Shown here: positions 34,325-42,808 of the stretch, piece by piece
Numbering within the stretch: position 1 is the first letter of the stretch
Layout: the number at the start of each line of letters is the position of its first letter
Assembly: GCF_900104745.1 (NCBI RefSeq)
Contig: NZ_LT629732.1
Location: 3,087,981-3,151,980, forward strand
Length of the DNA stretch: 64,000 bases
Direction of reading: 5' to 3'
From: Actinopolymorpha singaporensis
GTDB taxonomy: Bacteria > Actinomycetota > Actinomycetes > Propionibacteriales > Actinopolymorphaceae
Program-made: the position numbers and the translations under genes
The notes under the pieces: generated by a model
Told to the model about the DNA's origin: nothing
What the model saw: the letters and a program-made list of their open reading frames with translations, nothing else
Databases searched by the model: none

Positions 34325-35662
34325 GTGGCAATCGAGTACTCCAGCCCGCCGACTTTTCTCGAGTACGAGCTCGCCCAGCGCAGCGAGTCCGGTTACGACG
34401 TGTCGGCGGTGACCGCACAACTGTCCGGACCGGCGCGTGAGGTGGCACCCGACCGCGCCCGGCTGCTGCTCGACCAGCTGGCCGCTGTGCCCAGAAGGCC
34501 GGACTGGCCCTATGTCGAGCCGTCCACTCTCCCCGAGATTCTCGCCGAGCTTCCGTCCACCACCACCGCACGGGGCCGGCCGATCGGGGCGGCCGAGCTC
34601 CGGGACCGGATCCAGGCCGCGTGGCTGGGCCGGTGTGCCGGCAACTGCCTGGGCAAGCCGGTCGAGGACGGCGCGTTCTGGACGCCGGAGCGGCTGCGTT
34701 CGTACCTCGAGGCCACCGGCAACTATCCGGTCCGCGACTACGTGAGCCGGCTCCAGCCGATGCCGGACGGCTACGTGCTGCATCCGTCGTGGGTGGAGGC
34801 CACCAAGGGCCGGATCCGCTACGCCCCGCGCGACGACGACCTCGACTACACCCTGCTCGGCCTGCACCTGCTGGAGAGCAAGGGGTTCGGCTTCACCACC
34901 ACCGACGTCGCGGAGGAGTGGCTGCAGCGATTGCCGTACCACCTCACCTACACCGCCGAACGCGTCACCTACCGCAACCTGGTCTGCGGTGTCGACCCCG
35001 GCCGGTCGGCCGTGGTGGACAACCCCTTCCGCGAGTGGATCGGCGCGCAGATCCGCGGTGACGTGTTCGGGTACGTCTGTGCGGGCAGGCCTCGGGACGC
35101 GGCGGTTCTCGCGTTCTCCGACGCCGCACTGTCGCACGTGGCGAACGGCATCTACGGCGAGATGTGGGCGGCGGCCCTGGTGGCCGCGGCGTTCACCGCG
35201 GGGTCCCTGCGCGAGGTGGTGGAGGAGTCGATCCGGCACGTGCCCGGGCGTTCCCGCCTGGCCGAGGCGCTGCGGTGGGCGGTGGACGCACGCGACAAGC
35301 ACGCCGACTGGCGCGACGCCGTCGCGGGCCTGCGGGAGCGGTACGGCCACTACCACTGGATCCACACCATCAACAACGCCGCGGCCTGTGCGCTCGCCCT
35401 GCTCTACGCCGACGACTACGGCACGGCGATCGGGCTGGCCGTCCAGGCCGGCCTGGACACCGACTCCAACGGCGCGACGGTCGGGTCGGCCGCCGGTGCG
35501 TTCGCCGGCCGGGGCGGGATCCCGCGGCACTGGACCTCGCCCTTCGGCGACGTGCTGCGCAGCGCGCTGTACGGCTTCGACCGGAGCAGCATCCGCGACG
35601 TCGCCGAGCGCACGTTCACCCTGGCCCGCACCTACGCGGTCCGTCATCCCGTTCCGGTCTGA
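34325..35662 (+). CDS. ADP-ribosylglycohydrolase-family protein
   Basis: A 445-residue protein of the ADP-ribosylglycohydrolase (DraG-like) superfamily. The all-helical core starts near residue 95 (LRDRIQAAWLGRCAGNCLGKPVE). Metal-binding elements appear as YAPRDDDLDYTLLGLHLLE and late GLDTDSNGATVGSAAGAFAG, matching the DDxxYT and DxDTxxA patterns. A 90-residue N-terminal extension precedes it (LEYELAQRSESGYDVSAV). Members of this large-size subgroup often lie in sugar or nucleoside catabolic clusters and may cleave other glycosides. GTG 34325 follows GAGGAGA. It converges on an AraC regulator. Confidence 0.88.
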   Translation: MAIEYSSPPTFLEYELAQRSESGYDVSAVTAQLSGPAREVAPDRARLLLDQLAAVPRRPDWPYVEPSTLPEILAELPSTTTARGRPIGAAELRDRIQAAWLGRCAGNCLGKPVEDGAFWTPERLRSYLEATGNYPVRDYVSRLQPMPDGYVLHPSWVEATKGRIRYAPRDDDLDYTLLGLHLLESKGFGFTTTDVAEEWLQRLPYHLTYTAERVTYRNLVCGVDPGRSAVVDNPFREWIGAQIRGDVFGYVCAGRPRDAAVLAFSDAALSHVANGIYGEMWAAALVAAAFTAGSLREVVEESIRHVPGRSRLAEALRWAVDARDKHADWRDAVAGLRERYGHYHWIHTINNAAACALALLYADDYGTAIGLAVQAGLDTDSNGATVGSAAGAFAGRGGIPRHWTSPFGDVLRSALYGFDRSSIRDVAERTFTLARTYAVRHPVPV

Positions 35663-35663
35663 G

Positions 35664-35676
35664 CCACCTCGGGTGG
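35664..35676. terminator. Small hairpin between convergent genes
   Basis: CCACC-TCG-GGTGG, a perfect 5-bp stem directly after the ADP-ribosylglycohydrolase stop and before the AraC gene end. Weak evidence. Confidence 0.3.
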
Positions 35677-35687
35677 TTGCGGGCGGG

Positions 35688-36575
35688 TCAGGTGTGGTCT
35701 GCGAGGAGTGAGCGGGCCAGCCGGAGCAGGCCGGCGCGGACGAGTGGTTCGTGCGGGTCGTCGGTGGCGTGGGCCGTCCGGTACGTGCGAGGAGGTACGC
35801 CGTAGACCGCGCGGAAGCGCCGGGAGAAGTGGAAGGGACTGCTGAAGCCGCACGCGTTCGCGACCGCCGCTACGGTGAGGTTGCTGCGCTGGAGGAGAGT
35901 GGCGGCCCGGGCGAGGCGGACGAGTTCCATCGCGGCGACCGGGCCCACGGAGTACTCCGCGCGGAAGAGCCGGCTCAGGTGGCCGGGTGACACGCCGGCT
36001 GCCGCGGCCAGCTCGCCGAGGGAGAGCGGCCGGGTGCCGTCGTTTCGCCAGGCGCCGGCCACCGAGTCGGCCAGCCGGCGCAGATGCGGCGACAGCCCGG
36101 CGTCGGCTGACACGTCGTCGGGGACCGGCCCGCGCACGAACAGGTCCAGCAGCCAGCCCAGAACCTCCGCGGTCCGGGTGAGATCGGGGTTCGGGGTGCC
36201 GCCCGCGAGCCACAGCGCGTACGCACACAGCGCCGCCATCGGGTCCGCCGGTGACAGCGACCTTGTGAGGGGCCAGTGGTCGGGGTCGCCCAGCCTGCCC
36301 GCGTCGGCGAGGCCGAAGTGTGCGTACGCGTGGGCGGAGGGGCGTTCTGCGTCCCAGCGGAAGTGGTCCCGCATGCCCGGCCGGGCGAGCAGCAGGGTGC
36401 CCGGATGCAGGTCGAGCCGGAGATCGCCGCACTGCCAGTGGGCGCTGCCACGCAGCAGCCAGACGAACTCGAAGTCGACGAGGGTCCGGGGACCGAACGT
36501 CGTCCTCGGCGGGTACTCGGCGATCTCCGGGCCGGTCCGCAGGACCAGGGTGGGTTGCGAGGCGTGCTGCGCCAC
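35688..36575 (-). CDS. AraC-family transcriptional regulator
   Basis: A 295-residue regulator. The N-terminal cupin-like sensor domain (VWLLRGSAHWQCGDLRLDLHPGTLLLARPGMRDHF) is followed by a double helix-turn-helix: LSLGELAAAAGVSPGHLSRLFRAEYSVGP and LTVAAVANACGFSSPFHFSRRFRAVYGVPPRTYR. Sensor domains of this type usually bind sugars. The likely targets are nearby carbohydrate genes, perhaps the convergent ADP-ribosylglycohydrolase, but no divergent partner exists to prove it. GTG 36575 lies 7 nt after TACCCT, suggesting a leaderless message. Confidence 0.88.
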   Translation of the reverse strand: MAQHASQPTLVLRTGPEIAEYPPRTTFGPRTLVDFEFVWLLRGSAHWQCGDLRLDLHPGTLLLARPGMRDHFRWDAERPSAHAYAHFGLADAGRLGDPDHWPLTRSLSPADPMAALCAYALWLAGGTPNPDLTRTAEVLGWLLDLFVRGPVPDDVSADAGLSPHLRRLADSVAGAWRNDGTRPLSLGELAAAAGVSPGHLSRLFRAEYSVGPVAAMELVRLARAATLLQRSNLTVAAVANACGFSSPFHFSRRFRAVYGVPPRTYRTAHATDDPHEPLVRAGLLRLARSLLADHT

Positions 36576-36582
36576 GTGCAGC

Positions 36583-36588
36583 AGGGTA
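36583..36588 (-). promoter_or_regulatory. -10 hexamer for AraC-family gene
   Basis: TACCCT on the minus strand, 7 nt before GTG 36575. Confidence 0.4.
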
Positions 36589-36616
36589 GGCCGTCACCCG
36601 GTGGGAGGGCTCGGCC

Positions 36617-36648
36617 CGTGCCGGCGCCGGGTGAGCGGCGCCGGCACG
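36617..36648 (-). terminator. metE terminator hairpin
   Basis: A perfect 13-bp stem (36617-36629 with 36636-36648) and 6-nt loop, located 25 nt past the metE stop. Very stable; no U-tract, as is usual in high-GC actinobacteria. Confidence 0.7.
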
Positions 36649-36672
36649 ACCGACCGGAACTCGGGCCTCTCC

Positions 36673-38946
36673 TCAGGTGGGCAGGGTGGCTCGGACCCGG
36701 CGGGTGGCCTCGACCAGGTGCCGGAGGGCAGGCTCGACCTCGGCGTAGGTGCGGGTCTTCAGACCGCAGTCGGGGTTGACCCACAGCCGGTCGGCCGGCA
36801 CCGCCTCCAGGGCCAGCCGGAGTGCCTCCTCGATCTCGGCCACGGTGGGCACCCGCGGGCTGTGGATGTCGTACACCCCCGGGCCGATGCCACGCCGGTA
36901 GCCGGCCTTGGCCAGGTCGGTGACGAGCTCCATCCGCGACCGCGCCGCCTCCACGCTGGTGACGTCCGCGTCCAGGGCGTCGATGGTGTCGACGATCTCG
37001 CCGAACTCCGAGTAGCACATGTGGGAGTGGATCTGCGTTCGATCGGCGACCCCGGAGGTGGCCAGCCGGAACGCGCCGACCGCCCAGTCGACGTAGGCCG
37101 GCTGGTCCGCCGCCCGCAGCGGGAGCAGCTCACGCAGGGCGGGTTCGTCGACCTGGATGTAGCGGATGCCGGCCGCCTCCAGGTCGCGGATCTCGTCGCG
37201 CAGCGCGAGCGCCACCTGCCGGGCGGTCTCGGCCGGCGGCTGGTCGTCGCGAACGAAGGACCAGGCCAGCATGGTGACCGGCCCCGTCAACATCCCCTTG
37301 ACAGGCCTGCCGGTCCGGGACTGGGCGTACGTCGTCCACTCCACCGTCATCGGCCGCGGCCGGGCCACGTCGGCGTACAGGATCGGGGGCCGGACGTAGC
37401 GGGTGCCGTAGGATTGCACCCAGCCGTGTGACGTGCCGGCGAACCCGGACAGCCGCTCGGCGAAGTACTGAACCATGTCGTTGCGCTCGGGCTCGCCGTG
37501 CACGAGCACGTCCAGTCCGATGTCCTCCTGCAACGCGACGATCTCGTCGATCTCACTCCGCATCCGGGTGTCGTAGGTGGCCTGGTCGATCCGGCCGGCG
37601 CGCAGGTCGGCCCGCGCCCGTCGGATCCGCGCTGTCTGCGGGAACGAGCCGATCGTCGTCGTCGGCAACGGAGGCAGCGCGCCGGTCGCGGCTTGCAGGC
37701 GGGCGCGTTCGGCGTAGTCACGCCGGGCCGTGCCCGTACCCAGGCTGGCCAGCCGGGCCCGGACCCGGCCGTCCACCGTGTCCGCGGCGGTGCCGTCGTT
37801 GGCCGAGGCGGCGGCGAGTTCGCGTTCGACCGCCTGGTGACCCTCGCGTAGGGCACGGCCCAGCAGGACCACCTCGTCGACCTTCTGCCGGGCGAAGGCG
37901 AGCCGGCCACGCAGTCCGCCCGGCAGGTCGGGTTCCAGGGTGAGGTCGAGCGGAACGTGCAGCAGCGAGCAGGAGGTGCCGACCACCAGGTCCCCGACGG
38001 AGCCGAGCAGGGAGGCCGCGACCGACATGGCCCGGGACAGGTCGGTACGCCAGACGTTGCGGCCGTCGACGAGACCGGCCACCACGGTGCGGTCACCGAG
38101 CCCGGCGGCGGCGATCCGGTCGAAGTCGGCGGCTCCGGCCACGAGGTCGAGCGCGAGCCCGTCCACCTCGGTGCCTGCCAGGACGGGCAGGGCCGGGCCG
38201 ATCGGGCCGAAGTACGTCGCCACCATCAGCTTCGGCCGGTGAGCAAGGGATCCCAGGCGCTCGTACGCCGTCCTCAGTGCAGCCAGTTCGGCGGAGTTGC
38301 GGTCGGCGGCGAGGACGGGCTCGTCCACCTGCACCCACTCCACGCCCGCGTCGGCCAGGCCGTCCAGCAGTCCGACGTAGGCGTCCAGCAGCGGGTCGAG
38401 CAGGTCGAGCGGGCGGAATTCCTTCGGCGCGTCGACCGCGGGTTTCGACAGGAGAAGGAAGCTCAGCGGACCGAGCAGGACCGGCCGGGTGGTGATCCCG
38501 AGCGCGGCCGCCTCGTGGTACTCCGTGACCGGCCGGGACCGTGCGCCGGCGGTGCGGAACGTGGTGTCCGGCCCGAGTTCGGGGACGAGGTAGTGGTAGT
38601 TGGTGTCGAACCACTTCGTCATCTCCAGCGGTGCCACGCCCTCGGTGCCGCGGGCCATGGCGAAGTACCGGTCGAGCCCGTCAAGCCCGGCGAACCGGTG
38701 CGGGACGGCGCCGAACAACTCGGCGTGGTCGAGCACGTGGTCGTAGAACGAGAACGTGTGCGACGGTATGAGATCGACCCCGGCGTCGCGCAGGGTTTCC
38801 CACGTATCGCGGCGCAGCGCGGCGGCGGCCTGGTGCAACGCCGCGGCGTCGGTCCGGCCGGCCCAGTAGTCCTCGGTGGCCCGCTTGAGCTCACGGCGCG
38901 CCCCGATGCGGGGGTAGCCGAGGACGGTCGTACGCACGGTTTCCAT
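36673..38946 (-). CDS. metE: Cobalamin-independent methionine synthase
   Basis: Transfers methyl from methyltetrahydropteroyl-glutamate to homocysteine using zinc, without B12. The 757-residue length is right for the two-barrel enzyme. N-terminal barrel: [21 protein letters not shown]-terminal barrel: [10 protein letters not shown], zinc ligands in [14 protein letters not shown] and [15 protein letters not shown]. The ATG at 38946 has GGAAGGA upstream; sequence before it is leader, not protein. A cobalamin riboswitch lies in the 5' leader, so B12 should switch the gene off, implying a B12-dependent MetH elsewhere in the genome. Confidence 0.95.
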   Translation of the reverse strand: METVRTTVLGYPRIGARRELKRATEDYWAGRTDAAALHQAAAALRRDTWETLRDAGVDLIPSHTFSFYDHVLDHAELFGAVPHRFAGLDGLDRYFAMARGTEGVAPLEMTKWFDTNYHYLVPELGPDTTFRTAGARSRPVTEYHEAAALGITTRPVLLGPLSFLLLSKPAVDAPKEFRPLDLLDPLLDAYVGLLDGLADAGVEWVQVDEPVLAADRNSAELAALRTAYERLGSLAHRPKLMVATYFGPIGPALPVLAGTEVDGLALDLVAGAADFDRIAAAGLGDRTVVAGLVDGRNVWRTDLSRAMSVAASLLGSVGDLVVGTSCSLLHVPLDLTLEPDLPGGLRGRLAFARQKVDEVVLLGRALREGHQAVERELAAASANDGTAADTVDGRVRARLASLGTGTARRDYAERARLQAATGALPPLPTTTIGSFPQTARIRRARADLRAGRIDQATYDTRMRSEIDEIVALQEDIGLDVLVHGEPERNDMVQYFAERLSGFAGTSHGWVQSYGTRYVRPPILYADVARPRPMTVEWTTYAQSRTGRPVKGMLTGPVTMLAWSFVRDDQPPAETARQVALALRDEIRDLEAAGIRYIQVDEPALRELLPLRAADQPAYVDWAVGAFRLATSGVADRTQIHSHMCYSEFGEIVDTIDALDADVTSVEAARSRMELVTDLAKAGYRRGIGPGVYDIHSPRVPTVAEIEEALRLALEAVPADRLWVNPDCGLKTRTYAEVEPALRHLVEATRRVRATLPT

Positions 38947-39062
38947 GGAGTCCTTCCCTCGGGAACTCGGACGGCCCGGGGCGGACGAGGGAGGACCAGG
39001 TCGAACGACGGCGGCATGCGCCGGTCGCCCGAACGCCTTCCCACGAGGCCACGGACCACCGC

Positions 39063-39076
39063 GGGCCGGGCGGCCC
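39063..39076 (-). promoter_or_regulatory. GC hairpin downstream of the riboswitch
   Basis: GGGCC-GGGC-GGCCC just after the aptamer end in the metE leader. It could be part of the expression platform (terminator or competing stem), but the metE ribosome-binding site is over 100 nt further on. Confidence 0.35.
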
Positions 39077-39084
39077 ACGCACGG

Positions 39085-39292
39085 ATGGCAGGTCTTCGGA
39101 CTCGTGGGCGTCACCGGTAGTTCGTCACCGGTGTTTCCTACTGGCCGTCGCTTCCCAGGTGGCTGATGATGCCGCCCAGTGCGATTTCACGGCGGTCGTT
39201 CCCACTCACCGCTGCGGGGCAGTCCCGGACTCACACCGGGTTCCCTCTTGCCTCACCGGCCCGAGCGAGCGAACCGGTGAACCAACCGCACC
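39085..39292 (-). promoter_or_regulatory. Cobalamin (adenosylcobalamin) riboswitch upstream of metE
   Basis: Read on the minus strand, this region contains the conserved core GTGAGTCCGGGACTGCCCCG and CAGCGGTGAGTGGGAACGA (39197-39235 zone), the GGGAAGCGACGGCCAGTAGG region (39135-39160), and the 3' B12-box-like end CGAGTCCGAAGACCTGCC (39087-39104). Order and spacing match the B12 aptamer. It sits 140 nt upstream of metE, the B12-independent methionine synthase, a classical target repressed when cobalamin is plentiful. Confidence 0.92.
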
Positions 39293-39296
39293 GCCG

Positions 39297-39302
39297 ACCT
39301 TA
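39297..39302 (-). promoter_or_regulatory. Candidate -10 for the metE transcript
   Basis: TAAGGT on the minus strand a few bases before the riboswitch 5' end, correctly placed to start the leader. No clear -35. The remaining stretch to the dgoD start (39303-39485) holds no gene that I can see. Confidence 0.4.
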
Positions 39303-39485
39303 GCCTCCTTCGGCCCCGGGTGCCGCGCACCCCGCCGGTGGGCCGGGTCCGGTCGCGGTGGGCCGGGCAAGGTCCGCGGCGGGCGGGTCTCCGGTAGCGT
39401 CGTCGCGGATGTGCGCGACGACGAAGCGGGTCCCTGTCCGGGCCGTGGTCCGTAGCGCCGGCGAACGTGTGGAAGGAGTCCGCGG

Positions 39486-40631
39486 GTGAAGATCACCGGC
39501 CTGACGACCTATCTCGTGGCGCCCCGGTGGTGCTTCCTGCGAATCGACACCGACGAGGGCGTGACGGGCTGGGGCGAGCCGATCGTCGAGGGGCGTGCGC
39601 ACACCGTCGCGGCGGCGGTGGACGAGGCGGCCGACTATCTCGTCGGCCAGGACCCGCTGCGCATCGAGGAGCACTGGCAGGTGCTCAGCAAGGGCAACTT
39701 CTACCGCGGCGGCCCGGTGCTCTCCAGTGCGGTCGCCGGGATCGACCAGGCACTGTGGGACATCGCCGGCAAGGTGCACGGTGTGCCGGTCTACCAACTG
39801 CTCGGCGGTCACGTCCGCGACCGGATGCGGGTCTACGGCTGGATCGGCGGTGACCGGCCGGACGTCGTTGCCGACGCCGCGAAGAACATGCAGGACCAGG
39901 GCTTCACCGCGATCAAGATGAACGGCGGCGGGGAGCTGCGCCGGGTGGACACCGCCGCGCAGTGCCTCGCCCTGGTCGACCGGGTGGCGGCGATCCGGGA
40001 GGCCTGCGGGCCCGACTTCGACATCGCCATCGACTTCCACGGTCGATTCACGGTGGCGATGGCCCGGCGGACCCTGCCGCTCCTCGAGCCCTACCTGCCG
40101 TTCTTCGTGGAGGAGCCGCTCGTCCCGGAGCTGACCGACCAGATCGGACAGATCTGTTCGTCCACGTCGATCCCGATCGCCACCGGGGAGCGGTTGTACT
40201 CCCGCTGGGACTTCAAGGACGTCCTGTCCGCCGGCATCGCGATCGCGCAACCGGACCTCTCCCACGCGGGCGGCATCTCCGAGGTTCGCCGGATCGCCGC
40301 ACAGGCGGAGGTGTACGACGTCGCGCTCGCGCCGCACTGTCCGCTCGGGCCGATCGCACTGGCCGCCTCGCTCCAGGTCGACTTCGCCAGCCCCAACGCG
40401 CTGATCCAGGAGCAGAGCCTCGGTATCCACTACAACGAGGGCTCGGACCTCCTCGACTACCTCGTGGACACGTCGGTCTTCGGGTTCGCCGACGGCTACG
40501 TCACCCGGCCCACCGGCCCGGGGCTCGGTATCGAGGTGGACGAGAAGGAGGTCGCGCGGGCAGCCGAGGTGGGCCACCGGTGGCGTACTCCGACGTTCCG
40601 GCGCGACGACGGCTCGCTGGCCGAGTGGTGA
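39486..40631 (+). CDS. dgoD: D-galactonate dehydratase
   Basis: An enolase-superfamily enzyme, 381 residues, converting D-galactonate to 2-keto-3-deoxygalactonate with Mg. It tracks E. coli DgoD nearly end to end: KITGLTTYLVAPRW at the N-terminus, FYRGGPVLSSAVAGIDQALWDI, the DFHGR motif with catalytic Asp and His, FFVEEPLVPE and GERLYSR metal ligands, QPDLSHAGGISEVRRIA, and LAPHCPLGPIALAA. The C-terminus EDGSLAEW-like (DDGSLAEW) also matches. GTG 39486 follows AAGGAG. It stands alone, divergent from metE; the kinase and aldolase for its product are not in the window. Confidence 0.93.
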   Translation: MKITGLTTYLVAPRWCFLRIDTDEGVTGWGEPIVEGRAHTVAAAVDEAADYLVGQDPLRIEEHWQVLSKGNFYRGGPVLSSAVAGIDQALWDIAGKVHGVPVYQLLGGHVRDRMRVYGWIGGDRPDVVADAAKNMQDQGFTAIKMNGGGELRRVDTAAQCLALVDRVAAIREACGPDFDIAIDFHGRFTVAMARRTLPLLEPYLPFFVEEPLVPELTDQIGQICSSTSIPIATGERLYSRWDFKDVLSAGIAIAQPDLSHAGGISEVRRIAAQAEVYDVALAPHCPLGPIALAASLQVDFASPNALIQEQSLGIHYNEGSDLLDYLVDTSVFGFADGYVTRPTGPGLGIEVDEKEVARAAEVGHRWRTPTFRRDDGSLAEW

Positions 40632-40651
40632 GCCGGTCACCGGACCGAACG

Positions 40652-41023
40652 TCATGAGGCCTCCTCGAGGCCGTCGTCCTCGAGGAGCGCGTCCAGGTAG
40701 GCCTTGCCCGCTGCGGCCTGCGCGGCCCGCTCGTCGTCAGAGAGCCGTGCGTACCAGTCGAGGAAGCCGCGTACGTGGGTCGTGAACTCCTCCGTGTAGG
40801 CGGAGGAGAACGCGGCCTCGGCCAACCCCATCCGGCCGTGGCGCACGTCCTCGGCGAAGTCGCGCAGCACGGGCCGGCTCCGATCAGCGGCGAGAACGTC
40901 GAGCGAACGCCGCAGCAGAAGCACGCGACCCGGGTCGTCGGCGAGCTGCCGGAGCTCGTCGAACTCCTTCTCGCAGCCCGCCTCCGGCCATCCGCGCGAT
41001 CCGGCGTCAGAACCCGTGAGCAT
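40652..41023 (-). CDS. Hypothetical acidic protein, last gene of WXG cassette
   Basis: A 123-residue soluble helical protein (LRQLADDPGRVLLLRRSLDVLAADRSRPVLRDFAEDVRHGR, then TEEFTTHVRGFLDWYARLSDDERAAQ) with an acidic C-terminus (LLEDDGLEEAS). No match is known to me. ATG 41023 has GGAG 5 nt upstream and overlaps the WXG-like gene by 17 nt, so the two are coupled. Position after a secreted-type protein would suit a chaperone or immunity partner, but that is speculation. Confidence 0.6.
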   Translation of the reverse strand: MLTGSDAGSRGWPEAGCEKEFDELRQLADDPGRVLLLRRSLDVLAADRSRPVLRDFAEDVRHGRMGLAEAAFSSAYTEEFTTHVRGFLDWYARLSDDERAAQAAAGKAYLDALLEDDGLEEAS

Positions 41024-41789
41024 GCGCACTCCAGTCACCAGCCGGCGGCGCGGTGGACAGGGCGGGCTCGGCAGGCGGCCGCGGAAGTTGCCTGATGGCA
41101 CAGCAGAGCTGGGCGAGGCTTCCGCAGATCCCGAAGATGCCGACCTCTATCCTGGTCAACATCTTCGTGACGAGAATCCACACCTGTCCGACCTTGGTGA
41201 GCGCCGCCGCGGCAACTGCCGCAGCCACGACCGGGCCGGCGCCTGTGGCGGCTCCGGCGGCGAGAGCAATAGCTGCGCAGAGCGCGAAGTCGATGAGTGT
41301 CTGGAGCAGTTCCCCGAGTCCTTTGGAGCCGTACCACACCAGCAGAGCGAGACGCTCGTACTCTTCGGAGCCGGCCTTGAGTGCACGATCAAGTGAGTCC
41401 AGGTAAGTGATGAGTTCACGGAAGTAGACGAACGCGGCATCGCCCGCATTGCCGTCCCAGGTCGCGTCGAGGAGAGAGTTTCCGCGGCGCAGGTTGGTGG
41501 CGACGGCTCGGTAGGCGTCACCGAGCATGCGCCACAGGTCGACACAGTCGGCGAAGGACTTCCAGTCTCCGGCCAGCCGCGCTGCCACCTCCTGGAAGGG
41601 ATCCGTCCCGAGGGTTCCGTAGACGAGTTCGAGGATCCAGGCAGATGGGCTTGTCAGGGCCATCACCTCGTCGATCGCGTCGAGGAGAGTCTCGGGATAG
41701 CCGGTGATGCCGCTCGGGTGGACCAGGCTTTCCTGTGGGTCCACGACGTCGGTGAACTCGCTGCCCGCAGTTGTGTTGCCCGCGTTCAT
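41007..41789 (-). CDS. WXG-like type VII secretion-type protein with hydrophobic C-terminal half
   Basis: A 260-residue protein. Helical residues 65-150 hold a WXG-like turn, DATWDGNAGDAAF (Trp111-Asp-Gly), between two long helices as in WXG100 proteins and their longer relatives. A Gly/Ala-rich hydrophobic stretch (residues 168-200, LCAAIALAAGAATGAGPVVAAAVAAAAL) and another near 220 follow. The end is Pro-rich. ATG 41789 sits 10 nt after the EspC-like gene. No T7SS ATPase or channel gene is in the window, so it would rely on machinery elsewhere. Function unknown. Confidence 0.65.
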   Translation of the reverse strand: MNAGNTTAGSEFTDVVDPQESLVHPSGITGYPETLLDAIDEVMALTSPSAWILELVYGTLGTDPFQEVAARLAGDWKSFADCVDLWRMLGDAYRAVATNLRRGNSLLDATWDGNAGDAAFVYFRELITYLDSLDRALKAGSEEYERLALLVWYGSKGLGELLQTLIDFALCAAIALAAGAATGAGPVVAAAVAAAALTKVGQVWILVTKMLTRIEVGIFGICGSLAQLCCAIRQLPRPPAEPALSTAPPAGDWSAHAHGF

Positions 41790-41799
41790 GACGACGGTC

Positions 41800-42114
41800 T
41801 CAACGTCGGGTGGGAGACAGCGCGCCGTCGAGTCGCTGCGCCGCTTCGAGGTCGGTCGATCGATAGCGTGACGCCGCGAGCCTCACCTGCTTCTCCGCGT
41901 TTTCGAAGAGGCGGGCAATTTCACCGAGTTGGGCGCACAGAGGGCGGTAGAACTCGTGGTGACAGTCTCTTACCAGTGCTATCCACCCTCTGGACGCCGG
42001 CGGAATGGCGCCATACCGCCTGGCGTGCGCATGGATCGCCTCCGCGTCCTCACCTGCCCTCCGAAGCAGGCGGGCGAATTCATCGAGGTCATCAGGAACA
42101 ACGGCGAGGCTCAT
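41800..42114 (-). CDS. EspC/ESAT-6-like small helical protein
   Basis: A 104-residue, wholly helical protein (LAVVPDDLDEFARLLRRAGEDAEAIHAHARRY ... HEFYRPLCAQLGEIARLFENAEKQVRLAASRYRSTDLEAAQRL). Size, lack of a signal peptide, and the late YRSTD (matching the YxxxD/E export signal) resemble EspC/WXG100-type substrates of type VII secretion. It comes first in a three-gene cassette, so it may pair with the WXG-like product. ATG 42114 is the only sensible start; the ribosome-binding site is weak. Confidence 0.6.
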   Translation of the reverse strand: MSLAVVPDDLDEFARLLRRAGEDAEAIHAHARRYGAIPPASRGWIALVRDCHHEFYRPLCAQLGEIARLFENAEKQVRLAASRYRSTDLEAAQRLDGALSPTRR

Positions 42115-42284
42115 GACACCGCACTTTCGCTCGGCGGATCGGACGTCAGGAAGCATAGGTTCGAGGTGATCTTCGGCATGTCCTCCGCTTTGAGCCCTGT
42201 GGACAACCACGCCGAACGACTGCCTGTGGACACCTGTCGGGTCACGCTGTGGATGAGCCGGGCAGGGTGAACCTGTCCGTCCGA

Positions 42285-42290
42285 TAGGCT
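42285..42290 (+). promoter_or_regulatory. Candidate -10 for small membrane protein gene
   Basis: TAGGCT 41 nt before GTG 42332. The rest of the 217-nt gap (42115-42331) shows no gene. Confidence 0.3.
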
Positions 42291-42331
42291 CCGGACCCCG
42301 AAGTAACGATCGCGAGGAGGACAGTCAGACC

Positions 42332-42787
42332 GTGGCCGTCCTTCGAACCATCGACCGGATGCTTGACAAGTTCCTGTTGACGACGGCGAAGTTCTATCGG
42401 TATGGCCGTATGCGAAGGAGTATCGAGGAACTCGAACGGGTCGAGCGGGCGAACGGCGTGGTTCGGTCTCCACGTCGAGCGGAGTTCCGCCGGGGGCTCG
42501 GATACCGGCTGGTGGACGATCTTCGCTTCCTGGTGATGTATCCAGCCGTGTTCGCGTTCCTGACAGCGGTGATCGCCGTGTGGTTCAGGGTGCGGCGTGG
42601 TCTGGACCAAGGTGACTGGGGCGTCGCCGTCATGCTCGTGTTGGGATGCGTCGCCTGCTACTTCGCCTGGAAGGGCTGGTTCGCCGCGCAGTGGAGGTAC
42701 CGTTGGTATCCGTTGTTCGCCGTACTGGCTGTGGTTCTCGAGTTCGGCGTTCTGGTGTCGGCGGTGAGGAACGACGCCGGTTGGTAG
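42332..42787 (+). CDS. Small three-helix membrane protein
   Basis: A 151-residue protein that I do not recognise. A basic, soluble N-terminal 65 residues (KFYRYGRMRRSIEELERVERANGVVRSPRRAEF) precedes three hydrophobic helices (FLVMYPAVFAFLTAVIAVWF, GVAVMLVLGCVACYFAW, WYPLFAVLAVVLEFGVLVSAV). GTG 42332 has GAGGAGG upstream, although the spacing of about 13 nt is long. It is divergent from the type VII-like cassette and shares its lower GC content, so it may belong to the same acquired segment. Confidence 0.6.
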   Translation: MAVLRTIDRMLDKFLLTTAKFYRYGRMRRSIEELERVERANGVVRSPRRAEFRRGLGYRLVDDLRFLVMYPAVFAFLTAVIAVWFRVRRGLDQGDWGVAVMLVLGCVACYFAWKGWFAAQWRYRWYPLFAVLAVVLEFGVLVSAVRNDAGW

Positions 42788-42808
42788 GGGTGCGTCCTCG
42801 CCGCGAGG

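Noticed and set aside
39303-39485. Short gene between the metE leader and dgoD
   Set aside because: No frame with a start, ribosome-binding site and protein-like composition.
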